The notes under the pieces: model-generated
Told to the model about the DNA's origin: nothing
What the model saw: only the letters and a program-made list of their open reading frames with translations
Database searches by the model: none
Shown here: in pieces, positions 20,239-29,943 of the stretch
Layout: every line of letters starts with the position of its first letter
Position numbering within the stretch: position 1 is the stretch's first letter
Position numbers and translations under genes: made by a program
NCBI GenBank assembly: GCA_016125085.1
Contig: WGMM01000006.1
Location: 110,079 to 174,078, forward strand
Source: a bacterium
GTDB taxonomy: Bacteria; Planctomycetota; Planctomycetia; Isosphaerales; Isosphaeraceae
Length of the DNA: 64,000 nt
Reading direction: 5' to 3'

Positions 20239-21255
20239 ATGAGTTCTGCCGACTCTTCTGCCCCATCCGCGCTCGATGATCTGGAACGCCTCCTTATCGA
20301 CGGCAAAGCCGCGTTCGAATCGGCGGCCGACGCCGACGCCCTGGAAAAAGCCCGAGTGACGTTTCTGGGCCTGAAGCAGGGCCGGATCAAGACGGCACAG
20401 GAAGTTCTGAAAACGCTGCCCGGGCCCGACCGCAAAGCCTATGGCCAACGCTTCAATGCCGTTAAGACCGCGCTGGAAGAAGCTTGCGAGCTGGCACGAC
20501 TGCGGATCGAAAGCGGCCAGGCGAGCCAGGCGGTGGCCTCGATCGACTTGACGGTGCCTGGAGCGGCTCCCCGATTCGGGCGTCGTCATCCGCTGACTCA
20601 AACAGCCGAAGAGCTGATCGACATCTTCGGCCGAATGGGCTTTTCGCTCGCACGCGGGCCAGAGATCGAAGACACGTTCCACAACTTCGTCGCGCTGAAC
20701 ATTCCGGAACATCACCCGGCACGCGAACCGCTCGACAATTTCTACGTCACTCCCGGCACGCTGCTGCGGAGCCAGACGAGCACCGTGCAGATTCGGGTGA
20801 TGAAGAAATGCCAGCCGCCGGTGCGTGTCGTGGCACTGGGCCGGGTCTATCGTCCCGACGCCGTCGACGCGACCCATTCGTTCATGTTCCATCAGATCGA
20901 AGGGCTTTACGTCGACCGGAACGTGACGATGGCGAACCTGAAAAGCACGCTGCGCCAGTTCGCGAAGTCTTATCTGGGACAAGATGTTACGGTGCGATTC
21001 CGGCCTTCGTTCTTCCCGTTCACGGAGCCTTCCGTGGAAGTGGACATGCAGTGGGACGCCTCTGGCCGCTGGGTCGAGATGGGCGGGGCGGGCATGGTCG
21101 ACCCGAACGTGCTGAAGGCGGTCGGATTCGACCCGGAGATTTATTCCGGTTTCGCCTTCGGGCTGGGCATCGAGCGGCTTTGCATGAGGCGGCACGGGAT
21201 TGACGATATCCGGCCGTTCTATCAGAATGATTACAGGTTTCTGAATCAGTTCTGA
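20239..21255 (+). CDS. pheS: phenylalanine-tRNA ligase alpha subunit
   Basis: 338 residues. The N-terminal coiled-coil arm ([18 protein letters not shown]) binds tRNA. The class-II catalytic core has motif 2 ([14 protein letters not shown]) and motif 3 ([18 protein letters not shown]). It forms the heterotetramer with PheT encoded about 440 bp downstream, with a small gene in between. Confidence 0.97.
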   Translation: MSSADSSAPSALDDLERLLIDGKAAFESAADADALEKARVTFLGLKQGRIKTAQEVLKTLPGPDRKAYGQRFNAVKTALEEACELARLRIESGQASQAVASIDLTVPGAAPRFGRRHPLTQTAEELIDIFGRMGFSLARGPEIEDTFHNFVALNIPEHHPAREPLDNFYVTPGTLLRSQTSTVQIRVMKKCQPPVRVVALGRVYRPDAVDATHSFMFHQIEGLYVDRNVTMANLKSTLRQFAKSYLGQDVTVRFRPSFFPFTEPSVEVDMQWDASGRWVEMGGAGMVDPNVLKAVGFDPEIYSGFAFGLGIERLCMRRHGIDDIRPFYQNDYRFLNQF

Positions 21256-21347
21256 CTCACTCGAACGCGGGTCCGTGGGTTCCGAAACCGAAATCCGCCG
21301 AACATCGGTACCAGGTCATTCGACCTTACCCAGCCGGGAGCGGTTCC

Positions 21348-21590
21348 ATGAGTGCCGAAGTCAAGACGATCCACATCGAACCCTCTCCGGAATCCGGCGC
21401 CGTCGTGGTTTATCACCGCGATTTTCCGGAGATTCGCGTTCAGGGCTGTTCCGAAATCGAAGCCGTCACGCTTCTCTGCCACCAGTTGACCCGGGCTCTG
21501 GATTCGGCTTTGACCGACTGGCGCCGCCAGAGCCTGCAATCCGCACTGAACGACACGCACTGTCATCGCGACAGCACCAAACCTGGTTGA
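21348..21590 (+). CDS. small hypothetical protein between pheS and pheT
   Basis: 80 residues. It begins MSAEVKTIHIEPSPESGAVV and continues with a short strand/helix pattern (VVYHRDFPEIRVQGCSEIEA, then a helix) reminiscent of the HicB-type half-RNase fold, though too diverged to assign. GGGAGCGG sits 5-12 bases before the ATG. Its position inside the pheS-pheT unit suggests co-expression. The function is unknown. Confidence 0.55.
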   Translation: MSAEVKTIHIEPSPESGAVVVYHRDFPEIRVQGCSEIEAVTLLCHQLTRALDSALTDWRRQSLQSALNDTHCHRDSTKPG

Positions 21591-21693
21591 ACCGGTGCGA
21601 TGCCGTCACCCAGTCACATAAATCTCGAATCCGTGATCCGCGCCCGACCGCAGGTCACGGTTTTTCGTTTCTCTTGGGAGCTTGCCTGAAGCC

Positions 21694-23733
21694 ATGATCG
21701 TCAGCTGGAACTGGTTGCTCGAATATCTGCGTCTGGAAATGCCGGTCGATGCGCTCACGGAAAAGCTGGCGCTCTCCGGGCTCAATCACGAATCGACGGA
21801 AGATGTCGGCGGCGATCTGGCGATTGATCTCGAAGTCACGAGCAATCGTCCGGACTGCCTGAACCACCTGGGAATCGCACGCGAAATCGGCGTACTCTTC
21901 GAGCTGCCTGTCCGCTACCCTGATCCCCGCCCCGCCGCAGGGAAAAATGCCAAAAGCGTTACGTCGCTTGCTTCTGTCGAAAATCTGGAGCCGGACCTGT
22001 GTTCGCATTTCACGGCCCGGGTGATTACCGGAGCGACCGTGAAGGAAAGCCCCTGGTGGCTGCGCAAACGGCTGGAAACGTTGGGTGTCAGGCCGATTTC
22101 GAACGTCGTCGACATCACCAATTACGTGCTTTTCGAATGCGGCCAGCCGCTGCACGCGTATGACCTCGGCAAACTCGCAGGAAGGAAGCTGGTCGTACGG
22201 CGCGGGATCGAAAACGAGAAGCTTCAGGCCATCAACGGCAAGACTTACTCGATGACGCCGAACATGCTCGTCATCGCCGATGCCGATAAACCTGTTGGCC
22301 TCGCCGGTGTGATGGGTGGCCTCGAAACCGAAATTTCGGCCTCGACGCGTGACATTCTCATCGAATCCGCCCGGTTCGATCCGATTTCGGTGCGCACGAC
22401 TTCGCGGGCTCTTGGCCTGTTCAGCCCTTCGAGCCACCGCTTCGAACGCCCGATGGATCCGGAAAAAACCGACTGGGCCAGCCGCCGCTGTGCCGAATTG
22501 ATTCTGGAACTGGCCGGAGGAACGCTTGCCGAAGGCGTGATCGAACTTGGCGGCAACTTGCCGAAGCGCGCTCCGATCACCCTGCGTCTTTCGCAGATTT
22601 CCCGAATTCTGGGGATCGAAATTCCAGAATCCGAAGTGCGTGAGATTCTGCATCGGCTCGGGCTCAAAAGCCATGGATCGCCTGTCGAAGGCCAGAGCAC
22701 GTGGACGAGCCCGTCCTGGCGCAGCGACCTGGAGAGAGAAATTGATCTGATCGAAGAAGTCGCCCGGGTTCATGGCTATCACCACATTCCGGAAGACCGG
22801 CCCGTGCCGATGTCCGTCGCATCGCGAACGCCACGGGAACGGGTCGAAAGTGGCGTGCGGGACACGCTCACCGGTGCCGGCCTGTTCGAAGCCGTGACCT
22901 TCAGCCTGATCGCCGAAAACCTGTCCAAACCGATTCCGGGCGACCTCGCCCCGTCGGTCGCACCGATCCGAATCGAACATTCGAGCCGCAAGAAGGAAAC
23001 GACCCTGCGGCCAAGCCTGGTACCGAGCCTTCTCGAAGCCCGGGCCTATAACCAGGCGCACGGCTCGCCGGACGTGAACCTGTTCGAAATCGCTCACGTT
23101 TATCTGCCACGGCCTGACCGGGAACTTCCGGACGAACCTGTCCGTCTCGCGGCTGTGGTCGGCGGCGACTGGCGTCAGGCCAAAGGTTTGGCTGAAGCCC
23201 TGGCGAGCCGATTCCATCTGAGCGGCAAGCTGACGACGCGAACCAACGCGAATCAGCCCTGGCAGGTTCTGGCGGGTGAAGCTCAAGCGGTGCTCGAGTT
23301 GAGCGGCAAGCCCTGGGGCATTTTCGGCAATGTCGCTACCGACACCTTGAAGGACATAGACTTGCGCCTTCCGTGCGCGGCACTGGAACTGGATCTTTCG
23401 CTGCTGATCGAACTGGCGGTTCTTGAGCCGCAATACCGGCGAATTCCGGATCAACCGGCCGTCACTCGCGACCTTTCGCTCGTCGTATCGGACCGGATCC
23501 TGTGGTCACAAATCGCCGAAGCTGCAAGTCATTCCGCGGGCCCATGGCTTGAATCGATCGAATTTCTGGACGACTTCAAGGGTGGCAATCTCGCGTCTGA
23601 CGAACGCTCCGTGCACTTCGGGATGAGCTTCCGCAACCCGACGCGCACGCTTTCGGGCGAAGAAGCGGATCAGGCCGTGGCAGAAGTCGTCCGTTCTGCG
23701 TCACAAAACCTGGGAGCCCGCCTGCGGCAGTGA
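21694..23733 (+). CDS. pheT: phenylalanine-tRNA ligase beta subunit, short form
   Basis: 679 residues from the ATG at 21694 (MIVSWNWLLEYLRLEMPVDA); the TTG at 21682 is less likely. B3/B4 editing, B5 and the C-terminal ferredoxin-like anticodon-binding domain (GMSFRNPTRTLSGEEADQAV) are present. The N-terminal EMAP/OB tRNA-binding domain, usually about 110 residues, is missing: the text goes from the first ~35 residues straight to DLEVTSNRPDCLNHLGIARE. It is otherwise a normal enzyme. Confidence 0.94.
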   Translation: MIVSWNWLLEYLRLEMPVDALTEKLALSGLNHESTEDVGGDLAIDLEVTSNRPDCLNHLGIAREIGVLFELPVRYPDPRPAAGKNAKSVTSLASVENLEPDLCSHFTARVITGATVKESPWWLRKRLETLGVRPISNVVDITNYVLFECGQPLHAYDLGKLAGRKLVVRRGIENEKLQAINGKTYSMTPNMLVIADADKPVGLAGVMGGLETEISASTRDILIESARFDPISVRTTSRALGLFSPSSHRFERPMDPEKTDWASRRCAELILELAGGTLAEGVIELGGNLPKRAPITLRLSQISRILGIEIPESEVREILHRLGLKSHGSPVEGQSTWTSPSWRSDLEREIDLIEEVARVHGYHHIPEDRPVPMSVASRTPRERVESGVRDTLTGAGLFEAVTFSLIAENLSKPIPGDLAPSVAPIRIEHSSRKKETTLRPSLVPSLLEARAYNQAHGSPDVNLFEIAHVYLPRPDRELPDEPVRLAAVVGGDWRQAKGLAEALASRFHLSGKLTTRTNANQPWQVLAGEAQAVLELSGKPWGIFGNVATDTLKDIDLRLPCAALELDLSLLIELAVLEPQYRRIPDQPAVTRDLSLVVSDRILWSQIAEAASHSAGPWLESIEFLDDFKGGNLASDERSVHFGMSFRNPTRTLSGEEADQAVAEVVRSASQNLGARLRQ

Positions 23734-23780
23734 CGTAAACCACTTCGCAGAAGACACTTCCGCATATCGGAAACCTGGCC

Positions 23781-25439
23781 ATGAATGCGCCGATCGCCCG
23801 CAAGCTTCGAATTGCCTGGCCAGGTCAATCGATCACCTGGCGCGGGATTCTGCTGGCCGCGCTCTATCTGGTTCCGCCAGTCGTCTATTTCTGCCTGGGG
23901 GCCTGGTGGCTCTTCGAAAAAGGGCTTTTGATTTACGGCCTCGTTGGCTGGCTGGCGTGCACGATCGCATTTTCGATCTTGTCCAGGCGATGGCTCAAGG
24001 GGGCGGAGAAAGTCCTGCCCCCGCTGGACTGGGAAAAGCCCTGGACATTCGCCCCACGCGACGCCCAGGCATGGGCGATCGTGCAGGAGACGGCGGAGCG
24101 AGGTGCGGATCTGACTCTTGATCGCCTGAGCCGGATCGAAACCTACAGGGACACATCCGACGAACTGGCAAGGCGCGTTGCGGCGTGTTACTACCCGAAC
24201 GTCGAAAATCCGCTCGACAAGTTGCCGATCGTCGACCTGATCGTCGCGATCCAGCTCGCGGCGGACGATCTCGAACGCTTGTGCCGCCAAATCCCGGTCA
24301 TGGATCAACTTACCCCTGGCCACTTGAAGGGCCTTTCGAAGGCCATGGGTGTGGCACAATCGGCCAACGAGCTTTATAACTTCGCACTGCCGGTGTTCCG
24401 CCCTGTGACAGGCATTCCCCGGCTTCTCGTGCAAAAGCTCGTGGCGGAACCGGCATGGCGGCAAACCAAGGAAGGCGTGCAGCGCTGGCTGTACCGGGCC
24501 TACGTCAATCGACTGGGCGTTCACCTCGTCGAGCTTTGCAGCGGACGTCTGCGGGCCGGTTCGACGGCCTATCGTCGTTCCGCGTCGAACGCGGGTGAGA
24601 TGAAGCCTGACGCAAGTCCTGGCGAACCGACCAACGCTGGGGACAGGGAACGGATCGTACTTCGTTCAACCGTTCTCCTGCCGGGTTTCAGCGAGAAAGG
24701 GAGCCTGGAACGCATCGGTGCCTGGCGTCATCTGGCGACGACCGGTCAGCACGAAATCGCCGAAGCCCTGAACGACCAGTTCCGCACGCTTGAAGGTGTG
24801 GAAGATCTCCCCGATATTGTCTGGCTGCGAACCGCCTGGCCCAGCGATCCGGATTCGCTCCTTCCAGCCGGAAACGGGGAACCGTGGGACGAAACGCTCG
24901 AAAAACTCGTCGAAACGGACATGATCGTCGCCGATTTCCGCCACCTATCGGACGACGAAGCCGCCGAGCGGGCCCAATCGCTGATCGATCACCTCGGCAC
25001 CGAATACGACCGAAAAGGCGACTGGCCGGTCGCCCCGATCGTTTTATTGTGCGACCCGGGCGTACTCGCATCCCTCAAGGTTCATCCGCATCTCTTGCGT
25101 GAGACGAAGATCAGCGAAGCGGCGAGCCGCTCCACGGGGAGCGAATCGGCGGAATTCGAGCCGGCTGACAGCCGGGAGCCGGAAGTCGAAACGCTCGCAG
25201 CGATATCGGCAGTCGTGCCATTGGCTCGGCAGCGTCGATTTGCGCGGCAGATGGCGGCCGAATCCCGTAAATCAGGCGTAAGGCGAGCGGCTGGGCAGGT
25301 GGCCGAAGCCGCGGGCAAGGCCGGTATGGATCTGATCCGCGGCTGGTTCGATCGCAAGGCAAAACCGGCTACGAATACGACCGAAACGACGAAAAGGCCA
25401 GGCGATGATGACGCCACTTCGACCACAAAGCCAGGATGA
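23781..25439 (+). CDS. membrane-anchored hypothetical protein
   Basis: 552 residues. Two membrane helices are near the N-terminus (about 22-44 and 47-67). A soluble domain (about 75-260) contains NELYNFALPVFRPVTGIPRL and RAYVNRLGVHLVELCSGRL, recalling membrane proteins that accompany dynamin- or YcjX-type GTPases, but there is no P-loop. A second charged region follows and the C-terminus is Thr/Lys-rich. It overlaps the next small gene by 35 bp. The function is not known. Confidence 0.75.
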   Translation: MNAPIARKLRIAWPGQSITWRGILLAALYLVPPVVYFCLGAWWLFEKGLLIYGLVGWLACTIAFSILSRRWLKGAEKVLPPLDWEKPWTFAPRDAQAWAIVQETAERGADLTLDRLSRIETYRDTSDELARRVAACYYPNVENPLDKLPIVDLIVAIQLAADDLERLCRQIPVMDQLTPGHLKGLSKAMGVAQSANELYNFALPVFRPVTGIPRLLVQKLVAEPAWRQTKEGVQRWLYRAYVNRLGVHLVELCSGRLRAGSTAYRRSASNAGEMKPDASPGEPTNAGDRERIVLRSTVLLPGFSEKGSLERIGAWRHLATTGQHEIAEALNDQFRTLEGVEDLPDIVWLRTAWPSDPDSLLPAGNGEPWDETLEKLVETDMIVADFRHLSDDEAAERAQSLIDHLGTEYDRKGDWPVAPIVLLCDPGVLASLKVHPHLLRETKISEAASRSTGSESAEFEPADSREPEVETLAAISAVVPLARQRRFARQMAAESRKSGVRRAAGQVAEAAGKAGMDLIRGWFDRKAKPATNTTETTKRPGDDDATSTTKPG

Positions 25440-25662
25440 ACCCGACTTCGATCGATCGTCACCGTGGTTCGACCGGCGCGAATTCGGCCGATTGCTGCGG
25501 TTGCTCGGTCCGCTGATCCAGGTTCCCCTGTTGTGGCTGTTTCTGCAAAAGCCGGAATTGGTTCGCACACGTCCGGAATGGATTTATGGCGGAATGAGCC
25601 TGGGGTTCGCTCTGGTTCTCATCGGAATCGTCCTCAGTTCCAGAAAACGCCCTAAGACATGA
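25405..25662 (+). CDS. small membrane protein
   Basis: 85 residues. It overlaps the 3' end of the 552-residue gene in another frame, with AAGGCCAGG upstream of the ATG. Two hydrophobic segments (about 32-47 and 61-77) are separated by a charged turn, and the tail is basic (RKRPKT). It is likely co-expressed with, and possibly a partner of, the upstream membrane protein. Not recognised. Confidence 0.6.
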   Translation: MMTPLRPQSQDEPDFDRSSPWFDRREFGRLLRLLGPLIQVPLLWLFLQKPELVRTRPEWIYGGMSLGFALVLIGIVLSSRKRPKT

Positions 25663-25883
25663 GCCGGTTCCCAGGAATTTCCGAACTGGCCTTTTCGAAT
25701 TTGCGGGAATCGATATTCTCTGCCTGACTGAAACATCTTCCGGCAGGGAGATTCTGTCTTCGCTGGCCCGTGCCAGAGACAGCCATGGATGGCCTGTCGC
25801 CGTACGGTTCCCTCGCGAGTCGCACGATTTTCTGCCCGACGAACGGCACGAATTCGAGACTCCGTACCCAAGGAGTTCTTCAG

Positions 25884-26375
25884 ATGGCGAATAGGCTAAG
25901 GAAGGCCGCCTTATTCATGAACCCGATTCGTTTCGCGTGGATCGTTTCCTCGACTTTCGGAATCATCGCCAGCTTCGCCGCGACGGCGCTGGGCGATTCG
26001 GAAGTCGTGAACCGGGTCGTCATGGAACTTCAGATTCAGGGCCTGACCAAAGAGGGCTGTATCGTCGAAATCGCCCCTGGGCACCCAGGCTGCAAATTCA
26101 AAAAAGTCCGGTACAAGGTCGACAGCCCCCGTGTGCTGCTTCAGCCGATCGAAGTGACATCGCTTTCGGCAGATCGTGATTGCTCGTTCGCCATCACCAT
26201 CAAGGAACCCGGCATGCCCGAGCAGACCATTCGCCGGGGCATGCGGCTGGCACGCCCGGAACAATCGGGCTCGGTACCCGAATCGAAACTGACCTGTTAT
26301 CTCGCAACGCCGTCTCAGGCCCAGCAGGCCCGAAGCGAAAAGGCTGGCGATCCGCGTGAATCGAAAGTTCGCTGA
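25884..26375 (+). CDS. secreted hypothetical protein
   Basis: 163 residues from the ATG at 25884, which has a textbook AAGGAG 8 bases upstream. A signal peptide is visible (NPIRFAWIVSSTFGIIASFA). The mature part has a pair of cysteines (GCIVEIAPGHPGCKFKK) and two further Cys, consistent with an exported disulphide protein. Unknown family. It converges with the flavin oxidoreductase gene. Confidence 0.65.
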   Translation: MANRLRKAALFMNPIRFAWIVSSTFGIIASFAATALGDSEVVNRVVMELQIQGLTKEGCIVEIAPGHPGCKFKKVRYKVDSPRVLLQPIEVTSLSADRDCSFAITIKEPGMPEQTIRRGMRLARPEQSGSVPESKLTCYLATPSQAQQARSEKAGDPRESKVR

Positions 26376-26451
26376 TCGCAGCGATCCGCCATCGACACAC
26401 CGAAGGTTCCGATTCGAGCACGATCTCACAGACAACAACGCCCGGGCCGCA

Positions 26452-27885
26452 TCACTGAAGCGGGACCGGGCTCGTCTTTTTGGCTTCTTCCCAGATCGGC
26501 CCGTAAACGCCTTTGTCGAAAGGCGGGCAACCGGTTGCGAACTGCCCCAGGGCGTTATGCTTGGACCGCATCAGTGCGGTGCAATAGCTGAACGTGCGGC
26601 ACGTGCGCTTCGGATCGAGCGGCCGCGAGCCGAGAATGTTCGCGGCGAAATCCGGATGCGAAAGGCTGGCCCTGCCGACGCCGACGAGCGAAACGTTCCC
26701 GTCGGCCACGTTCGCGGCCCCGGCGTGGGGTAGAAAAGCCTGCAGCCACGAATACCCGGAACCGACGACACAAAGCCTGGGGAAAGCTTTCTGAATCACC
26801 GCCGTCATCCGGAAATGGCGTGCGACTCCTTCCAGCGGATGCTCGGGGGTGAGGTAGCCATCGACCGGCGAATATTCGAACGGCCGCAGCAAGTGCGGGC
26901 TGGCGTAAGGGTTACCGGCCGAGACGCTGACGATCGACACGCCCAGATGTTCCAGCTCTGCGATCAGCCGAAGCGGTTCTTCCAGGTCGGGCTGGGCAGG
27001 GGCATCGGCTCTCGTGCCCCAGGCGGTCGATACCGGCAGGCGATACGGAGCCGGCTCGCCGTTTCCATCCTGCCCGGTTACGAAAGGCAGTCCGTCATAC
27101 ACGTTCATGCGTGTTGCGATGATTCGGTCCGGGTGCATCTCCCGAATGCGCGCGACGAGTTCGCGGACGAAGCGGGTCCGGTTTTCGTATGATCCTCCGA
27201 ATTGCCCCGGACGGTTCCGTCCCGCGAGAAGTTCGTTGAGCAAATACCTGTGGCACTGTTTGATGTCGACGAAGTCGAAACCGATTCGGTACGCCAGGTC
27301 AGCCGCGGCGACATAGCGGTCCTGAAGACGTTTGAGGTCGTCGTCCGAAATCAGGGGCGTATCGTCGCTGACCTTGATGCCGCCTTTGCGATCCCAGAAC
27401 GTGAGCGGGTCGAGGAGCGGATCATGCTGGGCCAGCACAGGTCGGGGGACCGAATAGCGGCCGGAATGGGTCAACTGGATACCGACGAGGAGGTCGGCGT
27501 CGTTTGTCCATGTCTTGCGATGCGCCGCACGGCAGACCGCGAGGAGTTGCTCGAGCCCATGGGCATGCGATTCGTCGATGACGAGCTGGCGTGGATTCGC
27601 ACGGCCTTCGGGCGTGACAGCGGCCGCCTCGCCCCAGACGAGTTTGGCACCGCCGGCCCCAAAGCGTTCGTAACGTCGAATGGTAAGGATGTCCGGAGTG
27701 CCATCCGGATTCGCGTCGCATCCTTCCATCGGATGGATCGCGAGCCGGTTGCCGATGGTGCGCGAGCCGAGATCGAAAGGTTTCGCCAGAGGCGACCAGT
27801 CCTCCGAAACACGAACGGCGAGTCCCCGCCGTTTCGCATCCGTCTCCAAATCCTCGTGCGTCTTGTACTTGAAGAATTGCGACAC
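26452..27885 (-). CDS. NADH:flavin oxidoreductase (Old Yellow Enzyme family)
   Basis: 477 residues. An FMN TIM barrel, with the N-terminal substrate/flavin region (NRLAIHPMEGCDANPDGTPD), the active-site QLTHSGRYS, DFVDIKQCHRYLLNELLAG and the C-terminal phosphate site (VGVGRASLSHPDFA). No C-terminal 4Fe-4S/FAD domain is present, so it is closer to simple ene-reductases than to dienoyl-CoA reductases. The substrate cannot be read from the sequence. Confidence 0.9.
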   Translation of the reverse strand: MSQFFKYKTHEDLETDAKRRGLAVRVSEDWSPLAKPFDLGSRTIGNRLAIHPMEGCDANPDGTPDILTIRRYERFGAGGAKLVWGEAAAVTPEGRANPRQLVIDESHAHGLEQLLAVCRAAHRKTWTNDADLLVGIQLTHSGRYSVPRPVLAQHDPLLDPLTFWDRKGGIKVSDDTPLISDDDLKRLQDRYVAAADLAYRIGFDFVDIKQCHRYLLNELLAGRNRPGQFGGSYENRTRFVRELVARIREMHPDRIIATRMNVYDGLPFVTGQDGNGEPAPYRLPVSTAWGTRADAPAQPDLEEPLRLIAELEHLGVSIVSVSAGNPYASPHLLRPFEYSPVDGYLTPEHPLEGVARHFRMTAVIQKAFPRLCVVGSGYSWLQAFLPHAGAANVADGNVSLVGVGRASLSHPDFAANILGSRPLDPKRTCRTFSYCTALMRSKHNALGQFATGCPPFDKGVYGPIWEEAKKTSPVPLQ

Positions 27886-28220
27886 GGATTCCTCCTGAAG
27901 CTGGCTGTCCGAATCACGAGCGACAGCATGTCGCCCCGGGGTCGTCCATTCGCCGCTTGCTGACCGAAATCGTAACGCGTACGAATCGAACCGTCACGGG
28001 TGGCCGTACCCGATGCAGCATACCTGATCGAAGTCTACGCGATCATTCCCGGAACTGTCCTGATTCCCGGAAATTCTTCGCCCGCCCGGTCAGTATCCAG
28101 GAAAATATTGGGCTGAAAAATCTGGCGTCGTCATGACTTCGATCGACGCGAAAAAATGTGGTAAGATAAGGAAGATGTCTAGAATCGGGTCTTCCGGCGT
28201 TCGGCGAAGCAGGGCTGATC
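27886..28220. other. divergent intergenic region
   Basis: 335 bp with no gene seen, between the flavin oxidoreductase (minus) and a small membrane protein (plus). It contains a direct repeat ATTCCCGGAA at 28045-28054 and 28063-28072 (18-bp period), which could be an operator. An A-rich stretch followed by TAAGAT (about 28150-28180) may be the plus-strand promoter; no good -35 is visible. Confidence 0.45.
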
Positions 28221-28403
28221 ATGGAAAAAAGTATTTGTCTGGCCGTTGCGATTCTGGCCGGCCTTCTGGCATTTCTCATGGTCGCGGATGCCGCCATCGG
28301 CTTCCCGTTCGGTAAGGCCAACATCGTCGTCGATATATTGATCGCGATCGGGGCGGCAATCCTGATCTGGCAATCGGTCGCTACGGCGCGGGAATTCCGC
28401 TGA
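28221..28403 (+). CDS. small two-helix membrane protein
   Basis: 60 residues, almost all in two hydrophobic helices (ICLAVAILAGLLAFLMVADA and NIVVDILIAIGAAILIWQSV). Unknown function. It faces the cobA-hemD gene tail to tail, 6 bp apart. The composition and ATG context support a real gene. Confidence 0.6.
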   Translation: MEKSICLAVAILAGLLAFLMVADAAIGFPFGKANIVVDILIAIGAAILIWQSVATAREFR

Positions 28404-28409
28404 TCCGAT

Positions 28410-29942
28410 TCATCCCGATTCCGATCGACGCCGCTCGTATGCGAGGATCGCATCGAGCAGCCCTTCCATGGTGAACTGGTTCGCTTCGACCGTCGGTTCG
28501 AGGCCGGCCTCACGAGCCGCCTGGGAAGTGATCGGGCTGATCGATGCGAATTTCAATCGGCCGGATTTTTCCGCCGGCCGCAATTTCGCATAAAGTGAGG
28601 CAAATCGGCGGGAAATCGCGGAGCTGGTCAACGTGACCCAGTCGACACGATCTTCCTCAAGCACTTTTTCGATCTCAACAGGCCACTCGGGCATATCTTC
28701 GTTCGTATAAACCGCCACCTGCCGGACATCGGACGCAACCGGCTCAAGACGATCAAGCAATACGGTGCGGCCACGGTCTGCCCGCGCCAGAAGTACCGAT
28801 TTACCAGAGACATGCGGCAGAAGTGCGTCGGCAAGGTCCTCGGATCGAAACGTCGCAGGGACGACGTCGGCATTCAGCCCATAGCGTTTGAGGGCCTCTG
28901 ACGTGGCTGGTCCGATGGCCGCGATCTTCGCATGACCCACGGCACGTAGATCAAGGCCGAGTTCGAAGAGCCTGTCGAAGAAGAACCGGACACCGTTCGC
29001 CGATGTCCAGACGATCCAGTCGTAACTGGCGAGGTGGCCGAGGGCGTCGTCCAGACCCGATCGATCGGCGATCGGTCCGACGCGAATCGTCGGCGCGATC
29101 AGGACTTCAGCCCCCAGGTTTTCGAGAACCGATTCGGAGCGACGCGCGTCATCCTCAGGGCGCGTCAGCAGGATGCATCTGCCGGCCAGCGGCAGACGAG
29201 AGAACCAGTCGAGCTGAGGCCTGAGCCGTACGACTTCGCCGATCATGATCAGGGCAGGAGCTTTCACTCGCCAAGCCCGCGAAGAGTCGGCAAGCTCTTT
29301 GAGCGTGCCGGTTTCGACCTTCTGATCCGGCCATGAACCCCGCTCGACAAGGGCGACCGGCGTCGATGGGCTCTTGCCATTTTCGATAAGTACCTGAGCG
29401 ATCCTGGTGCGGCGCGTCATTCCCATATAGACGACGACCGTGCCGGAAAAACGGGCGAACCAGGGCCAGTCGACACGGCAATCCGGCGAGTCGGGGTCAT
29501 CGTGTCCGGTAACGAAAGTCACGGCCGAAGCGTGGTCCCGATGAGTCACCGCGAGCCCTGCATAGGCAAGAGCCCCGATTCCGGCCGTGACGCCTGGAAT
29601 CACCCGGAACGGCACACCCGCTTCCGCCAGTGCTTCGGCCTCTTCCGCGCCACGGCCGAACACGTAGGGGTCGCCACCTTTGAGCCTGACGACCGCCCGG
29701 CCCTGAAGGGCTTCGTCGCACAGGAGACGGTTGATTTCCTGCTGAGGCATTTCCTGATGCCCACGGCGTTTGCCCACGTAAATGCTGCGGGCATTGGCCG
29801 GGATCCATTCGAGGATCTTACGGTGCACGAGGTGGTCGTAAACGACCGTATCTGCGGCCCGGATCGCGGCTTCGGCGTGGCGGGTCACCAAGCCAGGGTC
29901 GCCCGGCCCCGCGCCGACAAGATAGACCAGACCAACCGGCAT
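28410..29942 (-). CDS. cobA-hemD: fused uroporphyrinogen-III methyltransferase / uroporphyrinogen-III synthase
   Basis: 510 residues. The N-terminal part (1-245) is the SAM-dependent methyltransferase that makes precorrin-2: VYLVGAGPGDPGLVT, then VVRLKGGDPYVFGRGAEE. The C-terminal part (about 255-505) is the HemD fold that closes the tetrapyrrole ring, with DWIVWTSANGVRFFFDRL. CobA-HemD fusions are well known and feed sirohaem/cobalamin and haem. It starts one base after the tatC stop, so the two are co-transcribed. Confidence 0.94.
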   Translation of the reverse strand: MPVGLVYLVGAGPGDPGLVTRHAEAAIRAADTVVYDHLVHRKILEWIPANARSIYVGKRRGHQEMPQQEINRLLCDEALQGRAVVRLKGGDPYVFGRGAEEAEALAEAGVPFRVIPGVTAGIGALAYAGLAVTHRDHASAVTFVTGHDDPDSPDCRVDWPWFARFSGTVVVYMGMTRRTRIAQVLIENGKSPSTPVALVERGSWPDQKVETGTLKELADSSRAWRVKAPALIMIGEVVRLRPQLDWFSRLPLAGRCILLTRPEDDARRSESVLENLGAEVLIAPTIRVGPIADRSGLDDALGHLASYDWIVWTSANGVRFFFDRLFELGLDLRAVGHAKIAAIGPATSEALKRYGLNADVVPATFRSEDLADALLPHVSGKSVLLARADRGRTVLLDRLEPVASDVRQVAVYTNEDMPEWPVEIEKVLEEDRVDWVTLTSSAISRRFASLYAKLRPAEKSGRLKFASISPITSQAAREAGLEPTVEANQFTMEGLLDAILAYERRRSESG

Positions 29943-29943
29943 G

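Noticed and set aside
21655..23454. Minus-strand ORF of 599 codons
   Set aside because: Antisense of pheT; no family features.
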